NCBI GenBank assembly: GCA_015075275.1
Contig: JABTUU010000002.1
Location: forward strand, 310,001-374,000
DNA: 64,000 nucleotides
Origin: Anaerolineales bacterium
GTDB lineage: Bacteria > Chloroflexota > Anaerolineae > Anaerolineales > Villigracilaceae
Direction of reading: 5' to 3'
Shown: one piece after another, positions 17,243-24,951 of the stretch
How the letters are laid out: every line of letters starts with the position of its first letter
Numbering within the stretch: the first letter of the stretch is position 1
Notes under the pieces: model-generated
The model's input: only the letters and a program-made list of their open reading frames with translations
What the model was told of the DNA's origin: nothing
Databases searched by the model: none
Translations under genes and position numbers: made by a program

Positions 17243-17399
17243 GCTTCACCTCTGTATGTTTCCTGAACTGGAGAAGTGCTGTTGAAATCTCCGAATTCCA
17301 AAACATTGACGCAAGCCTGCGGGGTTGACCTCACACTTCGACAGGCTCAGTGCGGCGCTCCTGCCCCTTTCCTAAAGGAGAGGGGGAAGACATGTAGGT
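17243..17399. other. Spacer with a CTTCGACAGGCTCAG repeat
   Basis: The spacer between two minus-strand genes holds CTTCGACAGGCTCAGTGCGGCG at 17336-17357. The same unit with one change is at 43226-43247 inside a coding region. An additional inverted pair, CCCCTTTCCTAAAGGAGAGGGG, follows near 17367. Confidence 0.65.
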
Positions 17400-18038
17400 T
17401 TACCACTTGCGCGGCATATTTCCTTTTTCGATTTCATTTCTTGCCTTTGCAAGCGTCTTGAGCCACATGTCAAGAGTTTCAGGTCCAATGCGGGCGGCTT
17501 GCTCGGCGACTTCTTCAACATCCACCTGGTAATTGCTAAACCCGCGCAAGCAGAAGTATAAAATGGCAAAAATATCGTCGGGGTGTTTGTTGGATCTGCC
17601 TTCGTCCCATGCTTGTAATTTCCCAATGATGATGTCAGTTGGTTGCGCGACCCACGCGTCAAAGGGCTTGTCGTTTTCGTCGGTGAAGGTCTCACGTGTA
17701 CGGCGGTCAAATGCAGCCTGATAATCAGGTTCGCGTTTCAAGGGGACGAGGTCTGCTTTTATGCCTTCGCTTGAATCAATGATGTTGAACATAATCCCCA
17801 TTTCAACGGAATTCTTTATCATTTCGGGGTCAGCATAATAACGTGGAAGAGGGAATTTTTGCGATAAGGCTTCATAATCTGTCTCGCGTAAATCCACGAT
17901 AATGTCAATGTCATGCGTGGCGCGAGTGATTCCGTAAATTGTGCCGCCAAAGGCGCCGACAATCATATAGGGCGCGCCGATGTCGTCCAATGCCCTTACG
18001 ACACGGATGTAAAGGTCAAGCATGTCCATATTTGCCAT
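17400..18038 (-). CDS. Nucleotidyltransferase-fold protein
   Basis: 212 aa. The N-terminal part reads YMIVGAFGGTIYGITRATHD then IDIIVDL: a Gly-rich turn followed by the two metal-binding Asp residues (DxD) of the polymerase-beta-like nucleotidyltransferase fold. A third Asp is in IKADLVPLK near 105. Relatives include AbiEii-type toxins and the MNT antitoxins, but I cannot place it more precisely. It overlaps by 23 bases the end of an 87-codon gene, suggesting translational coupling and a two-gene module. The exact start could also be one of two nearby ATGs (18029, 18023). A toxin-antitoxin or phage-defence role is an inference from fold and pairing only. Confidence 0.75.
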   Translation of the reverse strand: MANMDMLDLYIRVVRALDDIGAPYMIVGAFGGTIYGITRATHDIDIIVDLRETDYEALSQKFPLPRYYADPEMIKNSVEMGIMFNIIDSSEGIKADLVPLKREPDYQAAFDRRTRETFTDENDKPFDAWVAQPTDIIIGKLQAWDEGRSNKHPDDIFAILYFCLRGFSNYQVDVEEVAEQAARIGPETLDMWLKTLAKARNEIEKGNMPRKW

Positions 18039-18279
18039 CCATGTAAATCAGATAATCCAGAATTTTCATATTGATTTCCGCCAGAGAAAGGTTCGGAAAC
18101 TTTCTTTTGAATGCAGTCCGCAACCCCGCGCGTATCATGGCGCTGGCGCGCAGGCTGGGATAAATCCTTTTTCCAGGCGGCATTTTTGCGAGCAATTCCA
18201 TCTGCTTGTGGTCAATGGGATTAAGCCCATCCACAATTTCGGAAATTTCTTCTGAGGTAAGAGTTCTTTTTTCGTTCAT
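18016..18279 (-). CDS. Small hypothetical protein paired with the nucleotidyltransferase
   Basis: 87 aa, start MNEKRTLTSEEISEIVDGLN, mostly helical, with a basic middle (AGLRTAFKRKFP). I do not recognise the family. The ATG lies two bases after the stop of the MerB-like gene, and its 3' end overlaps the nucleotidyltransferase start by 23 bases. Such placement is common for the small partner of a toxin-antitoxin pair. No DNA-binding motif is evident. Confidence 0.6.
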   Translation of the reverse strand: MNEKRTLTSEEISEIVDGLNPIDHKQMELLAKMPPGKRIYPSLRASAMIRAGLRTAFKRKFPNLSLAEINMKILDYLIYMDGKYGHA

Positions 18280-18281
18280 GA

Positions 18282-18962
18282 TTATTTCTGAATATACCAG
18301 AACTTCGATTTCAAACCTGCCTGCCTAAAAATCTCTGCAACCTGCTCGGCGCTTCGTCCATGATATTCCAGGGACAGGCGATTGTGATACCAGAGTTTGG
18401 ACAGTTCCCAAACTTGTTGAATAGTGAGAACTTCGCCGCATTCGAGGTTGTTTCGTTTGCACCATTTGTCAATCCATTCTTCCGACTGGAAGAGTAGCAT
18501 CGTCGCTCAGGTGAAAGTCAGGTCATCGTACCAGCGGGCGAAGGGCAGGGGGAAGTGGACTCGTAAATCGTCAATCGAAAATCGTAAATTGCCATCGTGT
18601 ATTTCGATCCCGACCTCCTCACCGCTTTCAGAGCAAACGGCTTCGATAAGCGCGTCCGCATGAAGCGCGGCGGGGATGCCGAGCATGTCCCAAGCGCAGT
18701 TGGCGAAATAAGTTTTACCGTTGGCGTGGACTTTGAAGTCTGTGGGGATGCCTGAGAATGGGTTTGCCATGCGGACAGTCAAAGTTTCCAAGTCAAGGAA
18801 GAAAGCGTGGCGATTGTGGAGTTCCTTGTAGTATTCGCCCGCCTCTTCAGCCGAGATGTCAAAGCGCGCGGCGGTTTCATCCACGCTCGGAGCGCGCGTC
18901 GTGTCCGCGAAGTGGGAGTAGACGAAGTGACGAATTTGCCAAAGCATGCTTTCCTCTTTCAT
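18282..18962 (-). CDS. MerB-like (alkylmercury lyase family) protein, probable selenoprotein
   Basis: 226 residues if the in-frame TGA at 18507-18509 is read as selenocysteine (residue 152); otherwise it is split into 151- and 72-codon frames. The N-terminal half has the winged-helix-like start and NPFSGIPTDFKVHANGK, then FANCAWDMLGIPAAL, where Cys89 and Asp92 match MerB Cys96 and Asp99. After the UGA the same frame continues ATMLLFQSEEWIDKWC to the normal C-terminus. The UGA falls where MerB has FCCH (Cys159). A hairpin with the geometry of a bacterial SECIS lies directly downstream. GGAGG four bases before the ATG at 18962 sets the start. The HMG-CoA reductase stop is 18 bases upstream. Whether it cleaves carbon-mercury bonds is unknown; many MerB-like proteins are uncharacterised. 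A simple nonsense mutation is the alternative. Confidence 0.75.
18474..18509 (-). promoter_or_regulatory. In-frame UGA with SECIS-like hairpin
   Basis: On the minus strand the UGA (18509-18507) is followed after 19 nt by a 4-nt loop AGUC (18487-18484). The stem is UCUUCC/GGAAGA, then a C-A mismatch, then CUA/UGG. The known bacterial SECIS rule is a G among the first two loop bases and 16-37 nt between UGA and loop; both hold. No selA, selB, selC or selD gene is in this window. Confidence 0.65.
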
Positions 18963-18980
18963 CTTTCCTCCTTCCATCAT

Positions 18981-20285
18981 CTACTTTCCATTTTCCAACG
19001 ACTTCAAAATTTCCACCGCCCGCTCAATCCTCACAACCCTCTCCTCCGCCATTTGCCTCGCAACCTTCTCGATCAGATCTCCGCTTGCGCCTGCCGCGAT
19101 GGCGACCTGGCGCGCGTGCAGCGACATGTGTCCGCGCTGGATGCCTTCGGTGGTGAGGGCGCGTAACGCCGCCATGTTTTGCGCGAGTCCTACAGAGACG
19201 ATGATCTCAGCCAACTCGCCAGTGGATTTCACATCCATCAGCTTGATCGCGACTTGCGCGGCAGGGTGGACCTTTGTCGCTCCGCCGACGATTCCCACCG
19301 CCAGCGGCATTTCCAACTCGCCGACCAAATTTCCGCTTTCATCTTTCGACCACGTTGATAATGAAGTGTATCTCCCGTTACGAGCGGCATAAGCGTGCGC
19401 GCCCGCTTCGATGGCTCGCCAATCGTTGCCAGTGGCGATGACAACGGGATCAACTCCGTTCATGATGCCTTTGTTGTGCGTCGCGGCGCGGTAGGGGTCT
19501 GCGGCGGCGAAGGCGTACGCGGCGATGATTCCATCCCGCACTTCTTCGCCCGTATACGACAAATTGCCAATTTGTCCAACGAACGCCAACTCTTTCACTG
19601 GAATCACGCACGTCGCTTTTGCCATGCGTTTATCGGTGAGGTTCGAGAGAATCTTCAAATGCACCCGCCCGCCCGTGATCTCTTCGATTTTCGGCGCGAG
19701 ACGCTCGCACGCCGTATTGACCGCGTTCGCGCCCATCGCATCGCGCACATCGTAAATTAAATGCACGACGAGGAATTTTCCGATGGGGGATTCTTCGACG
19801 ATGCGGACTTCCAAATCCCGCGCGCCTCCGCCTCTGGACTTGAGGCTTGATTCGGCTCCGTCAACGTACGTCAACAGTTCGGCTTTTCGCGCCAACACCT
19901 GTTCGGCGGCTTTGTCCAAATCTTCGACATCCAACACCTGCAACTGACCGATCATCAGCGGCTCTGTGCTTGTGGCGGTGAAGCCGCCGTTTGAGCGGGC
20001 AAGTTTCGCCATGAATGACGCTCCCGCCACGACGGACGGCTCTTCGATCACCATTGGGATAAGCACATCCCGCCCGTTGACCGTGAAGTTGAGCGCGATG
20101 CCGAGCGGCAGGCTGTATAAACCGATCACGTTCTCGATCATGTGGTCGGCTGTTTCGACGGAGAGTCCGCCCGTCGTCCATGAGGTCAGTTCGGGCGGAG
20201 TCTGCGGCGCGAAGGCTTCCGCTAATTTGGCGCGGCGCTCGGCGAGGCTTAGGGCGTAAAATCCAGCAATGCGCGAGTTTGTCAT
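18981..20285 (-). CDS. Hydroxymethylglutaryl-CoA reductase, class II
   Basis: 434 aa from MTNSRIAGFYALSLAERR; AAGGA before this ATG supports it over an in-frame start 42 bases upstream. Class II motifs are seen: ENVIGLYSLPLG and EEPSVVAGAS (catalytic Glu), DAMGANAVNTACE, THNKGIMNGVDPV (catalytic Lys), ATGNDWRAIEAGAHAY (Asp) and the C-terminal SLHARQVAIAAGA (His). It reduces HMG-CoA to mevalonate, or may run in reverse as in some class II enzymes; its position with an HMG-CoA synthase gene favours synthesis. A palindromic repeat (19557-19577) encodes an extra GQIGNLSY near residues 236-243, just before TGEEVRDGI, where other class II enzymes have a shorter loop. The gene is first in a minus-strand run that includes the MerB-like gene. 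Confidence 0.95.
   Translation of the reverse strand: MTNSRIAGFYALSLAERRAKLAEAFAPQTPPELTSWTTGGLSVETADHMIENVIGLYSLPLGIALNFTVNGRDVLIPMVIEEPSVVAGASFMAKLARSNGGFTATSTEPLMIGQLQVLDVEDLDKAAEQVLARKAELLTYVDGAESSLKSRGGGARDLEVRIVEESPIGKFLVVHLIYDVRDAMGANAVNTACERLAPKIEEITGGRVHLKILSNLTDKRMAKATCVIPVKELAFVGQIGNLSYTGEEVRDGIIAAYAFAAADPYRAATHNKGIMNGVDPVVIATGNDWRAIEAGAHAYAARNGRYTSLSTWSKDESGNLVGELEMPLAVGIVGGATKVHPAAQVAIKLMDVKSTGELAEIIVSVGLAQNMAALRALTTEGIQRGHMSLHARQVAIAAGASGDLIEKVARQMAEERVVRIERAVEILKSLENGK
19557..19577. repeat. ACAAATTGCCAATTTGT palindrome inside hmgA
   Basis: Matches the palindrome at 33382-33402 at 20 of 21 bases. On the coding strand it reads as GQIGNLSY, and the 33382 copy would encode the same peptide in the corresponding frame. 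It is present without disturbing the reductase frame. Confidence 0.8.
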
Positions 20286-20344
20286 AAGTTCGTCCTTAGG
20301 CGAGATTGTACGCCGGATTTCTGCCAAAACCTATCATCTTATGA

Positions 20345-20350
20345 GATAAT
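20345..20350 (+). promoter_or_regulatory. -10-like box of a probable leaderless promoter
   Basis: GATAAT at 20345-20350 lies seven bases before the ATG at 20358, with no Shine-Dalgarno. It also lies in the divergent gap facing hmgA. Confidence 0.4.
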
Positions 20351-20357
20351 TTATTTT

Positions 20358-22025
20358 ATGCCGTTAACTCACGAACAACTTCAAGAACGGATGACCGCGC
20401 TGCATCAAGTCAGTTTGGAGTTGGTTAAAGACGCTTCTCTCGAAACCTTGCTGAAACGGATCGTTAAAGCGGCTTGCGAGCAGGCTGGAGCGCGATATGC
20501 CGCGCTGGGTTTGTTGGACGATGCCGGCAAACTCGTCAATTTTATTTCTGTGGGGATGACAGACGACCAACTCAAGAAATTGAAGCATCCGCCGATTGGG
20601 CGCGGCTTGATCGGTGAGTTGATGAACGCTGACGCCCCGTTGCGCATATCAAAGATTCGAGATCATCCGAAATCCGTCGGTTTTCCACGAAATCATCCCA
20701 AAATGGGATCTTTTTTAGGCGTCCCAATTCACGCCGGCAAACGCCAATTAGGGCAGTTGTACCTCACCGATAAGATTGGCGCGCCTGAATTTGACGCGAA
20801 CGACGAGATGATCGTCCAAATGCTGGCGGCGTACGCTTCCGTCGCGATTCAAAACACAAGGTTATTGGAACAGATGCGCGAACGCGATACGACCCTAACG
20901 CGTCGCAGCATAGACATGAACTTCCTTTATGGCATCGCTTCCGCGCTGGCTTCCAGCCTAGAACTGGACGAGATCTTAAATCGCACGTTGCAGCATGTGA
21001 TGAGCTACTTGAATATGGAAGTGGGCGAGATTTTTCTATTGGATGAAGATAAGGCTACTCTTCGCCTAGCGTTGCATCGCGGAGATGCCGCTGAAATTTT
21101 TTGGAAAAAGAACATTTTCCGCATGGGCGAAGGCTACCCCGGCGCCGTCGCACTGACGCGTAAACCGATGACAAATAAACGCCTTACGAAAGATACGAAT
21201 TTTGTGCGCAGAGAGGTCGTGCGCGCCGGTTTTCAACAAGTTGCATGTATCCCCTTATTGTCAGGAGAGAATCTAATGGGCGTGATGGACGTCGCTACAC
21301 GCAGCGCCGTCCCATTGGATGGGCGAAATATGGAAATGTTGATGGCAGTGGCGACGTGGGCCGGCTTGGCGATTGAGAATGCGCGCCTGCATTCGAATGC
21401 GCGGCGGCTGGCAGTTCTGGAAGAACGCGATCGCATCGGCATGGATCTGCACGACGGGGTTATTCAATCCATTTACGGATTAGGCTTATCGCTTGAAAGC
21501 GCTATGAATGAAGACGCGCACGAAGCAAAGCAGCGTATTCAAGGCGCAATTGATGGATTGAATCAGGTCATCCGCGATCTACGGACCTATATTTTAGACT
21601 TAAAGCCGAGGCAAATCGGCGAAGATGGGCTGATCGGCGGCATTCAACGGCTGATCGCCGAATTTAAAACGCACACGCCTATCGAAGCAACCTTCTCTTA
21701 CCCTGAACGAGGTTTGAGGAAACTGACCGAATCATATTTACTCGCTTTGTTCCATGTATGTCAGGAAGCGTTAGCGAACGCGGCAAAACATGCAAAGGCG
21801 AAAAGCGTTCACGTTTCGCTATGGAAGACGGAAGATCGCGTCGTGATGGAAATTCGTGATAACGGCATTGGCTTCGTTATGGAGAATACGAACGCCAACA
21901 TTGGTCATGGGTTGGCGAATATGCAAGCACGCGTACAAGCGGTGGGCGGCGACGTTGAAATCACATCGAATATAAACGATGGAACGACGGTATTAGCCTG
22001 GGTTCCGTATCATTTACGCGCGTAA
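20358..22025 (+). CDS. GAF-domain sensor histidine kinase, NarX/LiaS type
   Basis: 555 aa, no membrane segments. Two GAF domains cover about residues 15-180 and 195-345. The HisKA_3 dimerisation helix has EERDRIGMDLHDGVIQS near 355, with the phospho-accepting His in LHDG. The HATPase domain has the N box ALANAAKHAKAK near 475, G1 EIRDNGIGFVME and G2 GHGLANMQARV. This is a cytoplasmic kinase that senses through GAF domains (redox, nitrate-type signals or small molecules cannot be distinguished). No response regulator gene is adjacent, so it is an orphan in this window. The start sits seven bases after a -10-like box. Confidence 0.92.
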   Translation: MPLTHEQLQERMTALHQVSLELVKDASLETLLKRIVKAACEQAGARYAALGLLDDAGKLVNFISVGMTDDQLKKLKHPPIGRGLIGELMNADAPLRISKIRDHPKSVGFPRNHPKMGSFLGVPIHAGKRQLGQLYLTDKIGAPEFDANDEMIVQMLAAYASVAIQNTRLLEQMRERDTTLTRRSIDMNFLYGIASALASSLELDEILNRTLQHVMSYLNMEVGEIFLLDEDKATLRLALHRGDAAEIFWKKNIFRMGEGYPGAVALTRKPMTNKRLTKDTNFVRREVVRAGFQQVACIPLLSGENLMGVMDVATRSAVPLDGRNMEMLMAVATWAGLAIENARLHSNARRLAVLEERDRIGMDLHDGVIQSIYGLGLSLESAMNEDAHEAKQRIQGAIDGLNQVIRDLRTYILDLKPRQIGEDGLIGGIQRLIAEFKTHTPIEATFSYPERGLRKLTESYLLALFHVCQEALANAAKHAKAKSVHVSLWKTEDRVVMEIRDNGIGFVMENTNANIGHGLANMQARVQAVGGDVEITSNINDGTTVLAWVPYHLRA

Positions 22026-22493
22026 ATGGCGTAAGCGCTCAATTCTTTAACATTGAATCCCACAATCTTGAGTTTCGTTCGGCTTCTTTAAAAAACATTC
22101 CAACAAATATTCTTTAACAACCAACGGCATATAGCGCTGGAATAGGCGGAATTACAGGTTTTATCCCTATATATGGGGGTGTGGATAACTCGTCAACGCG
22201 TACATGGCTGAAACGGACGTTCTACGAAAGATCGCGGCAACTTCAAATTACCCAAAGATTCTTTAACATTGCATGACCTTAAAAAACCAAATGTTTTAAA
22301 TATAGCGTAGGCTTTGCGTGTTGTACTTTCCAGCGGTTGTGCTAGAATGACGGTACGCTGAAATAAAGATGTGGAATTAAAGTCCATCTGGCAACCCCTG
22401 TACGTTGATTGATCATAACAGCATATTTCACGCATAGCCGCTGATGAAGCGGATAACTTTCGCATTACATCATAACGTTGTCGAGGAGAAAGA
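22026..22493. other. 468-bp gene-free region upstream of dnaA; possible dnaA control region or origin
   Basis: It contains one exact DnaA box TGTGGATAA (22180-22188) facing a TTATCC half site (22161-22166), and three copies of ATTCTTTAACA (22042, 22109, 22258) with a fourth degenerate copy near 22084. The composition is AT-richer than the flanking genes. Other exact DnaA boxes were not found, so an origin call is tentative. Confidence 0.5.
22321..22348 (+). promoter_or_regulatory. Probable dnaA promoter
   Basis: TTGTAC (22321-22326), 16-bp spacer, TAGAAT (22343-22348). Transcription would start about 140 bases before dnaA, leaving a long leader. The ribosome site GAGGAGAAAG directly precedes the dnaA ATG. 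Confidence 0.5.
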
Positions 22494-23819
22494 ATGAACG
22501 CAGAACAGGCATGGCAATTAGCGCTCGGAGAACTTCAATTAGAGATGCCGCGCGCCTCATTTGACACCTGGGTGCGTGATACGCGACCAGTTTCCTTCCA
22601 AAACGGCACATTGATCATTGGAGTCCGCAATGCCTATGCGCGCGATTGGCTTGAAAACCGTCTCGCCAATACCGTCAACCGCCTGCTAGGCGGAATTTTG
22701 AACGGCAACATAGCTGTCAGTTTTGTAGTCTTTGGCAGCGAAAAAGAAGCGGATACAGAAGAAACCCATCCAGCGGAAGCCGCGGCGACGACTGATCAAA
22801 ATACGCGCAGTTCGACGCTCAATTCTCGCTATGTTTTTGACAACTTCGTGGTAGGCTCGGGCAATCGGCTGGCTCATGCGGCCTGTCTCGCCGTCGCCGA
22901 GAAGCCCGCTCGCGCATATAATCCTCTCTTTGTATATGGCGGCGTCGGGCTGGGAAAAACGCATCTGCTTCACGCTATCGGCAATTCCTGTCACGCGCGC
23001 GGGCTGCGCGTACTGTATGTATCTTCCGAAGAATTTACCAACGATCTGATCACCGCGATTCGCACGCATACAACGCAAGCTTTTCGCGAGAAATATCGCT
23101 CGATTGACGTATTGCTGATTGACGATATTCAGTTCATTGCCGGCAAAGAATCAACGCAGGAAGAGTTTTTTCATACCTTTAACACCCTGCACGGGCAAGA
23201 TAAGCAGATCATTGTTTCTTCCGATCGCCCTCCCAAATCGCTTGTCACGCTGGAAGAACGCCTGCGCTCTCGTTTTGAATGGGGACTCGCCGCCGACGTT
23301 CAGCCGCCCGACCTAGAAACGCGTCTCGCCATCTTGCGCTCAAAAGCCGAACGAGCGGGACGGCATGTGCCAGACGAAATTCTCGAAAGCATCGCGCGTC
23401 GAGTGCAATCCAATATCCGCGAATTAGAAGGCGCGTTAAATCGCGTCGTCGCTTTCGCCGACCTAAGCGGCGCAGCATTGACGCCCAGCCTTGTAGAAAT
23501 GGCGCTCGCCGATCTTTTACCTCATAAAAAGAGCGTCCCTGCGGAGAAGATCCTCGAAGCGGTCGCCGAGATCGAAGGCGTGCAAGTAGACGACCTGCTC
23601 GGGCAGAGCCGCTCGGCAAAAATTGCGATCCCGCGCCAACTCGCCATGTACATCTTACGGCAATATAACGAGATATCATTTCCGCAAGTCGGCCAAATTC
23701 TCGGCGGACGCGATCATACGACGGTTATGTATGCAACTAAAAAGGTCAACGAAAACGACAAACTCAGAAATCGCGCCAAGAAGATCTGGGACGCGATAAA
23801 TTTAGACGGCGTAATGTAA
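22494..23819 (+). CDS. dnaA: Chromosomal replication initiator protein DnaA
   Basis: 441 aa. Domain I is residues 1-80 (AWQLALGELQLEMPRASFDT), then a short linker of about 25 residues. The AAA+ domain begins at about 107 (LNSRYVFDNFVVGSGNRLAH) with Walker A GGVGLGKTHLLHAIG near 148, Walker B LLIDDIQFIAG near 208, and the arginine-finger region RLRSRFEWGL. Domain IV ends with GQILGGRDHTTVMYATKKV, the DNA-binding signature. It binds DnaA boxes and opens the origin. GAGGAG before the ATG supports the start. Neighbours are a sensor kinase gene and rpsB; dnaN is not adjacent, which departs from the common dnaA-dnaN order. Confidence 0.98.
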   Translation: MNAEQAWQLALGELQLEMPRASFDTWVRDTRPVSFQNGTLIIGVRNAYARDWLENRLANTVNRLLGGILNGNIAVSFVVFGSEKEADTEETHPAEAAATTDQNTRSSTLNSRYVFDNFVVGSGNRLAHAACLAVAEKPARAYNPLFVYGGVGLGKTHLLHAIGNSCHARGLRVLYVSSEEFTNDLITAIRTHTTQAFREKYRSIDVLLIDDIQFIAGKESTQEEFFHTFNTLHGQDKQIIVSSDRPPKSLVTLEERLRSRFEWGLAADVQPPDLETRLAILRSKAERAGRHVPDEILESIARRVQSNIRELEGALNRVVAFADLSGAALTPSLVEMALADLLPHKKSVPAEKILEAVAEIEGVQVDDLLGQSRSAKIAIPRQLAMYILRQYNEISFPQVGQILGGRDHTTVMYATKKVNENDKLRNRAKKIWDAINLDGVM

Positions 23820-23853
23820 ACGGAACAACTCTTCATAAACGCATTGAATCTAA

Positions 23854-23883
23854 AAGACAACTCGATAAATCCTGTGTTATAAT
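23854..23883 (+). promoter_or_regulatory. rpsB promoter
   Basis: AAGACA (23854-23859), 18-bp spacer, TATAAT (23878-23883). The expected start near 23890 falls at the 5' arm of the leader hairpin. Confidence 0.65.
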
Positions 23884-23887
23884 TTTT

Positions 23888-23910
23888 GCGTGGCGCTATA
23901 TGCGCCACGC
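23888..23910 (+). promoter_or_regulatory. Perfect hairpin at the 5' end of the rpsB leader
   Basis: GCGTGGCGC, loop TATAT, GCGCCACGC: nine uninterrupted base pairs at the probable transcript start, about 95 nt before the rpsB ATG. A second inverted pair (CCGC/GCGG) lies close to the ribosome site near 23975-23990. It could be part of an S2-type autoregulatory leader or a 5' stabiliser. Confidence 0.55.
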
Positions 23911-24003
23911 ATCTTGCCTGGGACGGGCATCAAGCGCCCCTGAGCGGGTCATCAAACCCCGCTAAACTTTTTTCCGCTGTAACGGCGGAATATTAGGAGA
24001 ATT

Positions 24004-24945
24004 ATGGCAGTTATCTCAATGAAATCCCTGCTGGAAAGCGGCGTTCATTTCGGACATCGCACGAACAAATGGGACCCGCGCATGAAGCCGTACATTTTTA
24101 CGGAGCGCAACGGCATTCACATTATTGACCTGCAACAAACCTCGAAACTATTAAGTCAGGCATACAATGTCATTCGCGACGCCGTAGCCGAAGGCGGAAC
24201 AGTGTTGTTCGTGGGGACAAAACGCCAAGCGCAAGAAACAGTAGCGGAAGAAGCCGCGCGTTGCGGCATGCCCTCTGTAACAGAGCGTTGGATGGGCGGC
24301 ATCCTCACAAACTGGTCTACCATGTACGACCGCATTCAAGAATTTGAACGCTTGGAGAAAATGCGCGATAGCGGCGAACTCGACCGCTTGACGAAAAAAG
24401 AAGGACTGTTGATCGAACGCGAGATTAACCGTCTTTCGATCCGGCTTTCCGGTATCCGCTCAATGAAACGCCGTCCCAACCTGTTATTTATCGTTGACAT
24501 AGGCCGCGAAGAGACGGCGGTGCACGAAGCCAACCTGCTCGACATCCCTATTGTGGCGATGGTAGACACAAACTGCAATCCGCAAAATATTGATTATGTG
24601 ATTCCCTCCAACGACGACGCAATTCGCGCCATCAAATTGTTGGTGGCTAAGGTGGCGGATGCTGTCCTCGAAGGGAAATCTATGCGCAAAGAAGAAGAGC
24701 CAGAAGAAGCCCCTGCCAGCGAATCGAAGGATAAATCTGAACGAACCTCGCGCAAAGCGCCGAAAGTCGTAGAGACGGATGAAGAACTTACCGACGACGC
24801 CCTCCTCGGTGAAGCGACGCTGGCAAAGATGAGCGCCTCGCGCCAAGCGGAAGAGGAAACCGTCGCCGAATCCAGCCAAAATGAAACAGACTCTAAACCC
24901 GATGCGACAGCGGAAGCGCCGGCCATTGAAGAAACGAAAGAATAG
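24004..24945 (+). CDS. rpsB: 30S ribosomal protein S2
   Basis: 313 aa, longer than the usual 230-260. The core (1 to about 230) has ISMKSLLESGVHFGHRTNKW, TVLFVGTKRQAQETV, RWMGGILTNW and VDTNCNPQNIDYVIPSNDDA. An 80-residue low-complexity acidic tail rich in Glu, Ala and Ser follows (from about RKEEEPEEAPASES). S2 binds the small-subunit head; acidic tails of this kind are not part of the conserved fold. TAGGAG seven bases before the ATG supports the start. tsf follows after six bases. Confidence 0.98.
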   Translation: MAVISMKSLLESGVHFGHRTNKWDPRMKPYIFTERNGIHIIDLQQTSKLLSQAYNVIRDAVAEGGTVLFVGTKRQAQETVAEEAARCGMPSVTERWMGGILTNWSTMYDRIQEFERLEKMRDSGELDRLTKKEGLLIEREINRLSIRLSGIRSMKRRPNLLFIVDIGREETAVHEANLLDIPIVAMVDTNCNPQNIDYVIPSNDDAIRAIKLLVAKVADAVLEGKSMRKEEEPEEAPASESKDKSERTSRKAPKVVETDEELTDDALLGEATLAKMSASRQAEEETVAESSQNETDSKPDATAEAPAIEETKE

Positions 24946-24951
24946 GAACTC

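Noticed and set aside
18282..18500. Stand-alone 72-codon gene after the MerB-like gene
   Set aside because: It is in the same frame as the upstream part, separated only by UGA and two codons, and matches the C-terminus of the same family; treated as one gene.
22026..22493. Definite chromosomal origin
   Set aside because: Only one exact DnaA box was found and the AT-rich unwinding element is not clear; kept only as a possibility.
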